The notes beneath the pieces were generated by a model. The model made no database searches. It was not told the origin of the DNA and saw only the letters and a list, made by a program, of their open reading frames with translations. The position numbers were made by a program, and so were the translations under genes. This document shows, piece after piece, positions 47,698-61,494 of a DNA stretch of 64,000 nucleotides. Every line of letters starts with the position of its first letter. Positions within the stretch are counted from its first letter, which is position 1. Source of the DNA: Lagopus muta (lineage: Eukaryota; Chordata; Aves; Galliformes; Phasianidae); NCBI RefSeq assembly GCF_023343835.1, contig NC_064434.1, forward strand, positions 3,887,505 through 3,951,504, in the 5' to 3' direction.

Positions 47698-49603
47698 GTT
47701 GGGATTGCATTTGGTGTTTGGGCAGCAGCAACAGCTTGACACTTTCTACTGCTAGAAACACCAATTCAAGATGCCAGGGATTTCAGGTGCATGCAAGCAC
47801 ACTTTTAACTATGCATCTTTGTGGATCTATACGTTTGTGTTCTTGATGCTCTTTCTTCGGCTGCATGTGTCAGGGATTATGTCTGGCCTCAGCTCTGCTT
47901 ATCCATCCCTCTTTGTGGTGGGGAAGCATTTATTCCTTGCCATATTTTGAGGAGTGTTGGGGAAGACAGTAGGGATGAGGATGGAGAGGAGACCCTCATG
48001 CACATCTAAATTAAATTAGCCCCCTGGATGTACATTAAAATGTTAAGTAGCACTAAGCTCTGTATCCCAGCTCAGCAATATTTCAAGGCACTTTATTGCA
48101 TTAATGGAGTGATAAAATAGAACCTGCAATTACAGTAATTTTTTCTAATTGAATATTTTGCTTTATTCTTTCCCTTTCAAAGCATGACTGTAAGTACTAG
48201 CCTTCAGGAAGCTTTGGCAATATTTATACTTTCCCTTTCTGGCGAGGGGTGTAAATACACCTCTTGGGCCTCCCATTTCTGTCCCTCGTGGCTACAGAGC
48301 TGAATGGCTTTAGAGAGAGGTGGGCTGGAGACATCAACCTTGTAGCATCTTGCTGTTACTTGTAGGAAGCCTTAGTTTGCTGGTTGGTGCAGAGAGCAGT
48401 GTGGTGTTGTGGCTTACATGCTGTCAGTCACTGTACTGGGCTCGAGGGGAGTTTTCTCAGGTATCTTTTTGATGCATTTATTGTCTGCACAGGGCTTACA
48501 CCCAACGGCTGCTGCCGATCTTTGGGAGGATGAGAACATTGATTTCTGCCACTGAAGATGAGTTTGGGGAGGAGGAGGAGGAAAAGCACTTTCTGGATGT
48601 TGCTTGAGCATTGCTGGGGGGAGGTGAGGTGGGGTAGGAATTAGGATCATGTTTCTGACCATGCTTGTTGAGCACCCAGATTGAAAGCTGTTGTGATGGC
48701 AATAGAAATTAAAAACTTTGGAGCAAGGTCTACCCCTAAAATCCCTTTGAGACTGGTGTGGCAGGGGTGGGGACAAGAGAAACAGGGATTTAAACTCAAC
48801 TATTGCTGATGAAACAATTAGGTGTCACTTCTGTTTTCAAAGCGGGTTTTCAACATCAGCTTTTCAAACCTAAGTTCCTACCTCCAGCTCAAACCTCAAG
48901 CAGGCAGAAAAATTCAGCTAAATTAACATAATAATTACATTGTGTGTTCTCAGTGCTGAATCTCTGGTTTAAAGAGAGATGTACGGATACTCCCTCCATA
49001 CGTACACCCAGGATGGGATGCTATCAGTTTTATGCCTTTGCAATAGCTGTCTCCTCATCTAAAGGGGACTTTTGATCCAATAAACTGCTTATCTCGTGTA
49101 GTTGTCCTTTCATCTAGCGTGGGTGGCGTGTGATGGCTGATGGAAAGCGTGGTGTTGTGCTTCATTTATGAATATTAATTGGGAGTGGAAGCAATTTGGA
49201 ACAGCGTGCACCGCCAAGTCTTGAGGCGCTGACTGTAGCAATGCCTCTGTTCCTCCCTTGTGGGCATGAGCCCTCTTTTGGGGAAGATGCAAGCTGCTCT
49301 GGGGTGTGAGGTCACCACGTATATTGTGTCACACTGATGTGTTGTCTCAGCTTTTGAGTGTGAGACTGCTTTAGTGCTGGTTTCCCATTGCTTGTTAGGC
49401 TTGGGCTGGGGAGAAAATGGGTTCATTGAGGTGCAGTAGAGAATGTGGTGCATACCAGTGCAGGCATTGGAGCAGGAGCTGCAGGTTGAGGCTAAGCACT
49501 GGCATGTGCCTGTCTCAAAAGTTGGCGTGGTGGGCTTTCACACCTTTCTTTTGTGAAAGATGGATCAAATCCTGAGCAGTGCTGAAGAGTTGAGCTAGGT
49601 GAT

Positions 49604-49765
49604 TTTGCCCCATCCCTGCAGGCATTCAAGGCCAGGCTGGATGTGGCTCTGGGCAGCCTGGGCTGCTGGTTGGTGACCTGCACATAGCAGGGGGTTGGAA
49701 CTGGATGAGCGTTGTGGTCCTTTGCAACCCAGGCCATTTTATGATTCTGTGATGACTTCAAGGGT
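49604..49765 (+). mobile_element. Short CR1 3' fragment
   Basis: It starts at GCCCCATCCCTGCAGGCATT and ends at TTTTATGATTCTGTGATGA. Confidence 0.88.
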
Positions 49766-51424
49766 CTCTTCCAACTGCAACAACTCTGTAATTCATATGA
49801 TTCTGTGAGTTTTGGGGATGAGGGCTGCTCTGACAGCTGAGCCACCCAGACAGCATAGTGCCGGTGTCCTGTCCCTGCCAGATGTCCAGGAGAGCCAGAA
49901 ATCCATACTTATGGGGTCATCTACCTTCACCCAGATGTGGCTGAACCTCATTTGTGCGCCAGCGTGCTCTTTGCTTTTTGGTTGTGTGCTTTAGAACTGG
50001 AATAATAAAGCATCAAAGCAAACTATATTGTTGTGGGTACAGAAAAAAAATCAGGACGCTCAGTAGGACTTCGGGAAGTAATAAATTTGTTCTATATTTA
50101 ATCTGGTATTTATCACAGTGTCAGTATGAGACCACTTCATTTTACTACTTTAACTGCATCTAAGAATAATAGAATGCTTGAAATATTGAGAAAGTGGCTA
50201 ATACCTGGTGCTAGCTGATAGGATCCAGCTTTAATGGTTATTGATTGGTTTCTACAGGCTCCTGCTAATATCACACCTTAGATGCTGCATGGTGGGAGTT
50301 AAACATTTATCTGTTATTTAGGATTAAAAGTAATTGTAGATACTCAACTTAATCATCTTTTGGTAGCTGAATACAGCCAGGACTTCAGATGTTATTTGCA
50401 GTTTTGCAGAAGTTATGGACGAGCTATTGGAGTTTTATGGTGTAAAAACCTTGGAGTCCATGAGTTCAGATGTCCTGGAGAGTTCCTTCAGCTGCTTTGA
50501 AATCATTGTGGCTTTTCTGGTTGGGATGCAAGCACCAGAAATCTTCTTTGCTGTCGGCACAAATGAAGCCTATCAATCATGTCTTACTGCTCAGCCCTTT
50601 CTGCTGATGCCCCATATCCCAGAACGGGCAGGAGAGCCCACAGAGGTGTTCAGGATCACGTTAAGCATTGCTTTTTTAATAGTGAGAGACCATGCCTGGG
50701 TAACCCAGTGTTTACCTGGCTAATACCTCAATCGGTGCGCTTCTAAACATCACCTAAATTGTTGCTTTATTACTGCTTATGCAAGGAGTGTTTTTGTTTT
50801 ACCACTCAGCAATTTAATAATTCCATTTATAAGAGCAGGTTTTGTGGCATGGCTTGTTGCACAACTGGAGCTTCGTTATAAGCTCTCATTATTTTTCCTC
50901 ATTGTGATCAAGCTCTGCCTGCAACGAGCCACTGAATTTACTGTTTAAACATGCAGATCTCCTGTAATTCCCTCCTGCTCCTCTCACTGGGAACTCAAAA
51001 ATCACTGAGTTTTTTTAGCAGTAATGGCAAATCATTTCTGACCCTTCTGTTTCTCTTGTTGGCGTTGTGTGCTCGGAGAGAAAAGCCCTGCTAGAACTGC
51101 TAGGAGCCGTGTAACCAGAGTGCAGGGAGCTTGAATCCGGGGTGTAAGTTTGATTTCTGATACTTTGCTGAGTTCTCTGCCTGCAGCTGGATTATTTCCC
51201 CTGCTCTTACAGGGGATTAGAGGATTTGTAAACCGGCGCTCCTAACACGGGTACCTAAAAAGCTGGGAAGGTCACATCACTCTATGAAAGGATTGCAAGG
51301 TGCTGAAGGTAAGGAATGTGCTAAAGTGGATCTGCAGAAGCTGTTGTGTTTGGTTTCTGAAGCTTTTCTACTTGTCAAGGCACTGCAGGTGAGCTTTTGG
51401 GCAAATGGAAGGGGTCCTTTACAC

Positions 51425-51512
51425 AGGCACTGAGGGATATGGGTTAGTGGGCTGGCAGTTGGACAAGGTGATCTCAGTGGTCTCTTCCAACCTTTATGAT
51501 TCTCTGAAATAT
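51425..51512 (+). mobile_element. Very short CR1 3' fragment
   Basis: CAGGCACTGAGGGATATGGG followed by GGTCTCTTCCAACCTTTATG and a short tail. Confidence 0.7.
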
Positions 51513-51794
51513 GGGGAAATCAGACTTCTGTTTTGTAGGGGAGCTGCTGGATTGTTTTGCCTAGAAACTGCTGAATAGCAGTGTACCAATTGGAGGTGCC
51601 ATGTTCCACACCAGAGGTTGGGTCTGTTTGGAAGGCAGTACAAGTCTCCTCAAGGTAACCAGGGGAAGTGCTTCTAATTGGAATCTGGTGCTAGACTCTT
51701 GGGTTCTGCCTTAAATTTACTGCTCATAAGAGACCACAGCCCTCTACTTGCATACTTGCTGGTCTTTAGTAAAGAATTAAGATGCATGTGTTCA

Positions 51795-52045
51795 GGTTAG
51801 ACATTTTCTGTTCACGAGGGTGGATAGCGATAGGACAAGGTGGAATGGTTTAAACAGAGACAGGGAAGTTTAGATTGGATATTAAGAGGAAGTTTTTCCC
51901 CCAGAGGGTGGTGAGGCACTGGAACAGGTTGCCTTCTGAGCTCCATCAGTGCTCACAGCCCATCCAGCCTGACCTTGGCTGTCTGCAGGGATGGGGCACC
52001 ACTGCCTCTCTGTGCAACCTGTGCCAGTGCCTCACCATCATTACT
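51795..52045. mobile_element. Two CR1 pieces in opposite orientation (hairpin)
   Basis: 51795-51932 is a plus-strand CR1 3' UTR cut off after GGCACTGGAACAGGTTGCC. 51938-52045 is a minus-strand CR1 of another subfamily that ends GTGCAACCTGTGCCAGTGCC TCACC. The two share the same element region, so the DNA contains complementary arms of about 24-27 bases around an 80-base loop. Confidence 0.85.
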
Positions 52046-53087
52046 GTAAGGGTGATTCTACAGCTGCTAGATTTTGAAAAATAAAAGAGGTGGAGAAGCC
52101 AACTTGGTGATTTAAGGAAAGGCATTCGCTGCAAGAGAGGTTGGTTGGGGTCGTTTTCCTTCCAATGGTAAAAAACAGAACTGAGAACAGAGCAACAAAA
52201 GAAAAGGTTCATAGTAGAAATGCAACTTAAAAGCCTGACTGGTTTTACTGGAAGCACTGTTATACGGTATATTAGACCTCAAGGAAGTACATTTTAGGAG
52301 CTGGGAATGACCACGAGAATTTGCCATCCCAATCATAAAATTTCCTCATGCATCCTTCGCTCAAGGATTTTAATGATAATGCAGAAATTACTTTATTTGC
52401 CCGTTTAAAAGATACACATTGCTCTTCCTAATCATACGAGTAGAATTAGAAACAGACATCCCTGCTCTAAATTAGGCTGCTTACCCAGCTCTGTAGAGTA
52501 ACTGTTATTTTCCTTGGTACGCAGTTTACCACCCAGCCGCCACGTGGAGCACATTAAATGAGATCCCTCCTAAACCTCTGCATGCAGTCAGTAATGTCAG
52601 CTTGTGTCAGTTTATGATCTCGTGCTTTTGTTCCCACAGGAGTTCTGTTATCTGGTGAGATTGCATTGCTTTGGGTCAGACCAGCAGGTTGCCTCAATGA
52701 AGCCGTTTGCTGTCTGAGCCTTCCTGACTTGGAGTGGGGTTTTCTTGCACCACGGTGACTTTGATGGGGGCTGTTCCTGGGGTGTCCTGCATCTGTTCAA
52801 TTTGCTTTTGTGAATTGGAGAAATAATTCTGTGTCCTGAATGGGTCAGAGCTGTGGGTGACAGGCATAACTAGCTATTGTGCAGAGCTGCCTCTGATCTA
52901 CAGTGAGTGCCCGAGTTAAAGGCAGAACAGCAAAGAAGCACCAATGTCTGGTGCTTTTAGTGGAGTTCTCATTTGAGCATAAAACACCTTTTTAATTTTC
53001 TGAAGCCCTACTGGTTGTTGCAAACAGTTCACAGTGCTTGAAAGAGCCTTGCTGGGAGTGTAGAAAGGGTAACCACAGCATTTGTGG

Positions 53088-53418
53088 TTTCCAGTACTTG
53101 AAGGGAGCATATAAGCAGGAAGGGCTGTTTACAAGAGTGGATAGTGATAGGACAAGGGGGAATGGTTTTAAACTGAGGCAGAGGAGGTTTAGGTTGGATA
53201 TGAGGAAGAAGTTTTTCCCCCAGAGGGTGGTGAGGCACTGGCACAGGTTGCCCAAGGAGGCTGTGGATGCCCCATCCCTGCAGGCATTCAAGGCCAGGCT
53301 GGATGTGGCTCTGGGCAGCCTGGGCTGCTGGTTGGTGACCTGCACACAGCAGGGGGTTGGAACTGGATGAGCATTGTGGGCCTTTGCAACCCAGGTCATT
53401 CTGTGATTCTATGATTTG
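53088..53418 (+). mobile_element. CR1 3' fragment
   Basis: Starts at TTCCAGTACTTGAAGGGAGC, runs through the CR1 3' UTR, and ends in TTCTGTGATTCTATGATT. Confidence 0.93.
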
Positions 53419-53617
53419 TGTCTTAAGAGTTATCAGGCCAAAGCACCCTGCACCTCTTCATTGAGTGTCTGATTGTTCAGGAGCACAGGATGCTTAGGAA
53501 AATGCAATGCATGCGGGCACACATGTAGGGTTTTCCATCAGAATATCACGCTGTCCTGTGGCATTTCTGGCTTAGATAGCTCCTAGGTAGGAGGTGCAAT
53601 TCACTGGGCAGCCCGTG

Positions 53618-53665
53618 ATCACAGGATCATAAAATGGCCTGGGTTGAAAAGGATCTCAGTGATGA
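53618..53665 (-). mobile_element. Very short CR1 tail fragment
   Basis: GATCATAAAATGGCCTGGGT is the reverse of a CR1 3' end. Confidence 0.7.
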
Positions 53666-55429
53666 ATTCTTCAGTCCTCTGAGGGTTTTTGAAGTTTGGC
53701 AGAAATTTCTTCAGCAGTGTTCAGGAAATTTTGCTCCACTTGGAGATTTTGACAAGGGACATTCCTACATAATGGCATCATTTCTATGGGCTCAAAGCTG
53801 TTTTTCTGCAGAAACTGAGAATGGGGGTAACTACAGATACCTGTGCAAGAAATGCTGTTTCCCAGACTAATTGTGGAGACTTCTAATTTTCAGTGGAGCA
53901 AGATACCGAATATTAGAAGCTGAGTTTTGCAGCTTCTCTACATTGTACACATGGATGATCAAGTTCCATCTTGATGGCAACTCCAGTAAATCTACACAAT
54001 AATGTCAGCTGAGAATTTGCTGTGCACTGAAAGGACTTGCAGACTCTTGCAGGAGTTGGAAGCCTGCAGCACCCCTCAGGACCAGGAATCATCTCCTACC
54101 TGGGACAACCTATGCTGATGCATGGGATCTGGGGTGATTTGATGCACAAATTTATTGGCATACAAGGAATGCCTTCAGCTGCAGAGGCATTCTCAGCCAA
54201 GTCATTCAGCTGTGGTTTCTCTAGCTTTTCTGCTTTTCTTTTTTTTGCCATGGAGTCTAGTGAGAATTGGGTCCCCACTGGTTTTGCTGCAGCAGGCTGT
54301 GATCCTGGCTGCAAAGAGGTACAGCTTAATTTGAAGAAGAATTCAGGAAGAGGGCAAGCAGTGAGAGGAGAGTGTGGGTGTTGCAAGAAGATAGATGTTG
54401 GCTATAGACATTCTGGGAGCCTACCAAGTCATGTAACAGCTAATCTTGGAGGTGATAGCAGTGTTAAGAAGAAAAGCACATTTCTGATTTCAGCTTCTGG
54501 ATGCTGTGGTTTGGCTCGTGCCTTGGAGCTGTTGGTGCAGGTTGGGGCCAGACAAAGCTGAAAGGTATGTGAATGAATTGAGGAGTAGTATTGCATCAAC
54601 CAGTGGCAGAATTAAATCCTGGGCAGGGTTCTTCATTCGTGAGAGAACAACCAAAGGGAAAAAGCAGTTGAACTGAGCTTCTGGTGAGCTTTCCGTGATC
54701 CTGCATTGTACAAAGGAAAGCTCCACGTAGCACCGTCCTGTTCATGCTCTGCAGGCAGTATTGCTTTCCTTTAGCAATGCTATCTTATCTCTGAACAGAG
54801 ACTGATCTGTAGGGCTTTTTGCTGAGATTTACACAGTATGTAAACTTCTGATGTTTCTTCTCATGTTCACCCTTCTTGGTTTTTTTGTTTTGGTTTTTTT
54901 TTGCATTATATTTTACACGTCTAAGCATCTTTCTCCAGCACTTGCTGTACTATTGCTGCTTTGGATACACGTTTGGAGTGAGCACAACCTTCCAGCTTTG
55001 AGGAGCACGCCTGGCCCTGGTACCCAGCACACTGCTGCTAATTCACCTCTGGCTGAGCACTGAGCAGGATTTAAGCCCACAGAGGGCTGTATCCCCAGCG
55101 GGGCCTCAGGCCACAGACCTCGTGTTCTCCGGGATATGAGCAGAGTGTAGTATTGATTATAATGCTTACTGTAGTTATTTATTACATTCATTAGCAGGGA
55201 TGAGATGAGAGACCAGCTTAATGTATTAAGTTGTCCCAGAGACACCTAGATAGTAAATAATAAATAAACGATTGAAGATCGAGTGGGACTGGTAGAAAGC
55301 TGGGACAGTCAATGTAAGAATCATGCAGACAGCCTTTTTAAATTAATAATGTGCACATTCAGTGTGGTTATTGCTTTCGGTAGCTGGTAATACTGTTACA
55401 AGGGTCCAAAATGGCTGGAGATGTATGTG

Positions 55430-55688
55430 AATTAGTCAGAGGATGGAGCACCACTCCTACAAAGAAAGGTGGAGGGAACTGGGCTTCTCTCCTTGAGGAG
55501 GGGCTCTGGGGAGACCTCAGTGTGGCCCTCCAGTTGTTAAAGGAGTCTTATATAGAGGAGAGAGTCCGACTCTCTATGTGGGCAGACAGTGATAGGACAA
55601 GGGGGAATGGTTTTAAACTAAAAGAGGAGAGACTTAGGTTAGGTGTCAGGAAGCAATTTTTTACTCAGAGGGCAGTGATGCCCTCAGA
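55430..55688 (+). mobile_element. CR1 fragment without its 3' end
   Basis: It encodes the end of ORF2 and the start of the CR1 3' UTR (GGAGACCTCAGTGTGGCCCT, GATAGGACAAGGGGGAATGG), then stops at GGGCAGTGATGCCCTCAG, where the chimeric repeat begins. Confidence 0.87.
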
Positions 55689-55689
55689 A

Positions 55690-56235
55690 TGAATAGACTT
55701 GGAGCAAATGCTCCTGTAAGTCCTGCCCCCCAGGGCAGATAAACCCAACCTGCTCCCAGGCAGTGCTGGAGGGAATGGTACAAGGCAGTGCCAGCATTGT
55801 TTGGTTTGAAAGGTTCATTCCCTGCCAGGGAACACAACTTACAGCGACTGCTCGGGTTCAGTTGCGTCTTGGGGTGGAGGTGCTGTGGCTGCTATTTCTT
55901 TGCTTCTCTGCAAGAAGAAAGAAGGGAGCTTATAAGCAGGAGGAGGACTGACAGTTTACACTCCTATCAGTAATAGGAGAAGGGGGGAATAGCTTTAAAC
56001 TGAAAGAGGAGAGATTGAGGTGAGATGTTAGGAAGAAACTCTTTGCTCAGAGGGCGGTGATGCCCTGGCACTGCTGCCCAGAGCTGTGGGTGCCCCATCC
56101 CTGGAGGTGCCCAAGGCCATGGATGGGCCCTGGGCAGCCTGAGCTGGAGGCACCCAGCCCACGGCTGGGGTTGGGGCTGGATGGGCTTTAAGTTCTCCTC
56201 CAAACCAACCATTCTGTGATTCTATGATCTTATGA
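55690..56235 (+). mobile_element. Chimeric CR1-containing repeat, copy B
   Basis: Near-identical partner of 14275-14815. About 215 bp of non-CR1 sequence (55703-55922) is fused to a CR1 3' end. The tail differs from copy A and keeps a full TTCTGTGATTCTATGATC repeat. It is inserted directly against the CR1 piece at 55430-55688. Confidence 0.87.
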
Positions 56236-56617
56236 TTGAGCTGAGCTAGGTATGTGTTGAGATTATCTTCTCTGTCTACAGTCCCATGACTGTGGATAGA
56301 AATCTCAGGATTTCACCCAGAGATAAAGATGCTATTTTGCTGTGAACATGAACTTTGAATAAAATAAATCTACGGTTGAAATGATTCATGTCTTTGGAGT
56401 GGTGATCTGTTGGAAACAGAGGAGGACATACAAAGCACAACATGTTTTATGATGGGTATTTCCTTTAGCTCCTTATTTAATTTCCTTCTAGTTTGCCTCC
56501 AAATAAACCTTTCTTTATTGCAAGAGTTGGATGACTGTGAGCAGTCACAAGGCTGCTTCCTTTTCTGGGTTTTCTGGCTCTCATGGACATTTACCCAACC
56601 TAAAGTTATCACAGAAC

Positions 56618-56725
56618 CCTGAGATTGGAAAGGAACACTAAGATCACCTAAGTCCAACCCCAACCTGCCCTCACCATGCCCACTGGCCGTGTCCCTCAGT
56701 GCCACATCTAGTGTTTCCTTCAAAA
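56618..56725 (-). mobile_element. Short CR1 3' fragment
   Basis: Reverse CR1 3' end: CAGAACCCTGAGATTGGAAA, CCTAAGTCCAACCCCAACCT, GTGTCCCTCAGTGCCACATC. Confidence 0.82.
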
Positions 56726-56814
56726 GCTTCGAAGATGGAGGTATGTGAAACTAGACCCAGCCCAAGGCCCAGTGCTGCAGTGGTGGTGCCCTGTTGCACA
56801 ACAAAATCTCACCA

Positions 56815-57052
56815 TTTGGTCAAAATAACCTCAGGAGGAGATGAGAGACAGAGAACAGGCTGCCTGGAGAGGCTGTGATGCCCCGTCCATCCCTGGAGGT
56901 GTTCAAGGCCAGGTTGGATGGGGCCCTGGGCAGCCTGGGCTGGTATTAAACGTGGAGGTTGGTGGCCCTGCATGTGGCAGGAAGGTTGGGGCTTCATGAT
57001 CCTTGAGGTCCCTTCCAACCCAACCGTTCTATGAATCTATGATTCTATGACT
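56815..57052 (+). mobile_element. CR1 3' fragment
   Basis: CR1 3' UTR with GGCTGCCTGGAGAGGCTGTG, CCAGGTTGGATGGGGCCCTG and the tail TCTATGAATCTATGATTCTA. Same subfamily as 1-872. Confidence 0.91.
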
Positions 57053-57429
57053 AGCTGACAGGAGCTGAACTGAAATCCTGAAAAAGTGGCCAAACTCTGT
57101 AGTGTTCACGCTTTACCTTAAGCAGTCATGACTTGTAAATGAAGCCATTCAACTCTGTTGGCGGTGGAAACCCATGGAGATGTATTTAGAGCAATAAGCC
57201 ACGTAGTTGCACTTGTATTTTTGTTTTAAATCTTGTCTGTGTAAGGCTGTTAATTTACACAGGGCTTTACAAAAAACAATAAGACTTGCTTTCTCTGCCC
57301 AGGGAACTCATTCTTAGGGCCTCAGGCTTTCCAAATGAGTGCTTTGTCCAGGTGTTAGGGCATCCCTGGGCTTACCTGTGTACCTGTGCTCTGCATCTAT
57401 GGGTGGTTCTTGTATCAGAGCCTGTTCTG

Positions 57430-57648
57430 TGAATCATAGAATCATAGAATGGCCTGGGTTGCAAAGGCCCACAGTGCTCATCCAGTTCCAACCCCCTGCT
57501 GTGTGCAGGTCACCAACCAGCAGCCCAGGCTGCCCGGAGCCACATCCAGCCTGGCCTTGAATGCCTGCAGGGATGGGGCATCCACAGCCTCCTTGGGCAA
57601 CCTGTTCCAGTGCCTCACCACCCTCTGGGGGAAAAACTTCCTCCAGTG
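57430..57648 (-). mobile_element. CR1 3' fragment
   Basis: Tail repeats at 57432-57450, then the reverse of the CR1 3' UTR (ATGGCCTGGGTTGCAAAGGC, CAGCCTGGCCTTGAATGCCT) to GGGGGAAAAACTTCCTCC. Confidence 0.93.
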
Positions 57649-59559
57649 CTTGGATGCTGACTGCAGTTGTGGGGTGGTGAGCACTGTACCCAGGAGGTGA
57701 GCTGTCAGCTGGTGCCACGTGATTGTGAGAGCAAACTCTTATCTGTGCATAATGCAAAGTATGTAATACTCCCTTGTTGCAAATCCTAGTTAGGATATTG
57801 TATATCTAATAACAACCGTGCTTTGTGTTTCTTGTTGTCGGTCTGATTTGCCCCTCTGCTACTTCAGAAGGATCCTCTTAAATTAAAGGCCTGGGGAGCA
57901 CAAGTCACATCTGCTTGTTGTGAGGTTTTCCTCTTGCTTTTGGCCATGGTATTGAGAACTTCAGCTGGGCTGAGAAGCCCAGGTGCTTCCTGCAGGAGCC
58001 TGTTATGTCTTCTTGGTGCCCAATGGGTCAAACTCCCAATGTGGTGTGGCAAACAGTGGAGCTGGAAGGAGAAGGAATAAATCAGGGACCATGTGAGGGT
58101 TATGGGGAGATGATCGTTTACCAGCATTCATGTGCAAAAAGTGGCGTCTAGACATTCAAACACTGCTAATAGCCTTTGATTAACCATTTTTGTTTTGTTC
58201 TTGCTCAGTGCGTTAATCACTGTGATTAAAATGCTTAGCCACCATGGAGATAGACGTTTTATAAATCAGTAAGTAAGCAAATCCAAACAGATGGGGTAGG
58301 GAAAATTAGTGTCTCTGGCAGGGCCAGCCTTAGTCAAGGCAGGACCAAGGAAGATTTAGGGGAGACCCTAAAAATTTCTAAGGAAATTTGGCGTCCTATG
58401 TGCCTGCCAGCCTTCGTCACTCTCTTGCTCCCATAAACCTCTCCTCTAGCATTTGTCCTCTGCCTACGGAGCCTGTTGCTGTTCTCAGCCCATCACTGGG
58501 TCCCAGGGTGAGCTGGGTCACCAGGATGCTGCAGCCAGGCCTGGAAGCTGCTCTTTGCTTTGCAGGAGATGCGGTGTTAACATGACAGCATCTCCGTGCT
58601 GCAGGGGCCTTGTACTGCAGACCTGGGAAGAAGGAATGATCTAAACTGGACCTCTGCTAGCTGGTTAATTGTTTTCCTTTTCATAGCAATTGTAAAGGAG
58701 CATCACAGATGCTCAGCCCCTCCTCTGCCAAATGTGTGTGGATACCTTCCTTCTTTGGGAGAACAGCCTGAATTTATGCTGTCAAGCTTAGGGCTGTGAC
58801 CTCACCTAATGTCTTTCTTCAAGGAAGAAGGAGAGCTGGAAAGGGTAGGAGAGGCACCTCACCGTACTTGCAAGATCTGGAGTTTTGATAGGTGTCAAGA
58901 AGCATCAAAATCAGCACCAGTGCTTTCTCTGTGGCTGGCTGAGACAAAGATAGAATTACCTAAAGCAGGGAATGGCTGTGGAGGTCACAGTGAGCCCCAT
59001 TGGCAGCGCTTCGTCTTCTTCCTTCTGTTTAATCTGGTTTGCTTTGGAGCTCGTTTTCTAGGAGAACTGAAAAAACTGAGTAGGTTTGGTGTTTTTTGCC
59101 TATTATGTGCTAGGATCTGTAGCTAGGATTTCCAATTTCTCTAAACAAAAGACTTCCTAAACCACTCAGGGTTGCTCTCCTGGGATAACTGCATTCACAG
59201 AAATGGAAGCACTTTGAAGAGAAGGACACCAGCAGAAACAAAGATAGCTGAAACAGACTTGGTCCTGTTCTTGCTGAGCATGTCAGGGCTGAATATGGAC
59301 CCACAACACAGCTGCTATTCCTTTTCCACTTGCTCCAGCCCAGCCCTGCATACTCCTTTGTATATTGTGTGGAAAGCTGCAAGTTTTGCAGTACCTCACT
59401 TGAATCAGACTGACTTCAGTCTGTAGTGGTACTGGATCACTGCAGTGTTCTTCTGTGTTCCTTTTGAGGTTGATTTTTTGTTTTTCCTTTTTCAGAGGGA
59501 TTTTTATGGACAGTGCAGCAGCATGGCTGATGGGCAGCACGTTTTGGGACATGAGAGGG

Positions 59560-59910
59560 ATGAATCATAGAATCACAGAATCCATTTGAGTTGGGAGGGA
59601 CCCTTGAAGGCCATCTGTCCCACTCCCTGCACTGAGCAGGGACACCCATAGCTCCATCAGTGCTCATCCAGCCTGACCTTGGCTGTCTGCAGGGATGGGG
59701 CACCCACCTCTCTCTGGGCAACCTGTGCCAGTGCTTCACTTGCCCTTACTGAGAATAACTTCTTCCTTACACCCAGGCTGGCTCATAAACGTGCTGATGA
59801 ACCCCTTGTCCTTCACCTTCTAAAGAGTCTGTCCCCTTCTTTCTTCCAACCCCCCCCTTTAGGTAGGCTGTTCTCATGTGTCCCTGGAGCCTTCTCTTCT
59901 CCCAGCTGAG
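59560..59910 (-). mobile_element. CR1 3' fragment
   Basis: Tail at 59565-59582, then the reverse of the CR1 3' UTR and the end of ORF2 (GGAGCCTTCTCTTCTCCCAG). Same subfamily as 6690-6935. Confidence 0.9.
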
Positions 59911-61494
59911 GTTAGCTGTGTGGTTGGGGGAGGAGCTCACAAATGGGGTTTGGGGGGAGCTGGTGCCTCTCAGACCCTTGAGTTGAAATCTGGGCTCATT
60001 TGGAGCCTCTGGGTGGGGAATTTGGGAAGAGAATTTGGAGGGGTTGGATGGTGTGAAGTCACTGGAAGCCACCTCTGTTGGTCTGCGCTTGGGTTTGCTT
60101 CAAGGTTCCCTCCCATTTAAGCGCTGCATGCAGTGTGTGAGTTGGTGGATGTGCGGTGCAGGGCTGCCCATGGATGCTGGCACCCAGCAGCAATGGCTGC
60201 AAAGCCTCATCACGTGCAGCAGCGAGGGCTGCAGCTGAGCAGGTTTTCAGGCAGAAATCACATGCTCGATGAACTCGGAGGGTTTGTTCCTGGCTCCTGG
60301 TGCTCGTCTCTGACCCTAGGCAATACTCCAGCTCATTTAAAAGTCACTCCTTCGCTTGTTGGTTGTTTTTTTTTTCCTTTCTCCATCCGCTTGCTGTAGT
60401 GTTTTCCCTCCTGTCCTTATATGAACCATCCATCTTTTTCTTCATCTTTCTGATTCCTTTCTTAGCTTGAGTAATCACAGCAATTTTCAAGCCCCAAGCT
60501 TGTGCCTCCTTTCTTACGCCAGTCCTCCTTCCCTGCTTTCATCTCTTGTTTTTTCGAGGGGAACTCACCTATATGCAGGAATGCATAAACAGAGCTAAAT
60601 AAAAACAGATAGCTTCTTTTCAACCTGAAATACATACCTGGAGACCTAACACCCAGTACTTCTATGCCTTTACAGGCTACGTTTGTTCAGTGCTCTTCTA
60701 AGGCCATTGAGGCATTGAGTATGGAGCTGTGTTAAGCTGCGCAGTGACCACAATTCCAAGTGCATTGCAAATATTTTATTTGCTGCGTGTTGAGGTTTTC
60801 AGAAACTGCTGTACTGTTATTGCCAGGAAAATGCTGACATATATTTTATGTAACACATCAGATGTGATACAGACTCACTTTGCAGAACTGAGTAGCATTG
60901 CTACGGCCAATTGTTTGACACAGCATTTTGCTACGTTTTCTGACATGCTTAATAAAGATATTCTCATGATTCTAGATTCAGCCTGAATGCCATTAACTGC
61001 TGGCTTTCTGAGAAAGCAGGAACGCAGCTCGTAATGCCAGACTCTGCAGGTTTTGTTCAGCAGCCATGAGATATGACTTCAGAGCTCCTAAATGCTGAAA
61101 ATAATCAGCACCTGCGCCGGCTGGCGTAACCTGGGCTGCTGCTTTCTGTCCATCGGTGTTGTGCAAATTGGCTTCGCCCGTCAATTAGGGTAAGGCAGAG
61201 CTTTGGGGCATTTTGTCGGGGAGGGGGCTGGAGACAGTTGAATGTTCTGGCACAGAGGAGACCTGGCAGAGAATATAAGGAGAGCGTCTGCTGTCAGCTT
61301 TTGTTAGGGTCCCTGTGATATCCATGTGTTGCCTTGGCAGAGTCCTGAGCCCGCAAACTTCTCTATCTTGCAGCCAGAGTATGAAATTGTTCTCTCAGTA
61401 GAACGGGAGCCGGCATAGCGTGTCTCATTGGAATTGGTTGAGCTTGGAATTAACATTTTTTTACTTACAATCTTCTGGAGAGGATATTAGGATA

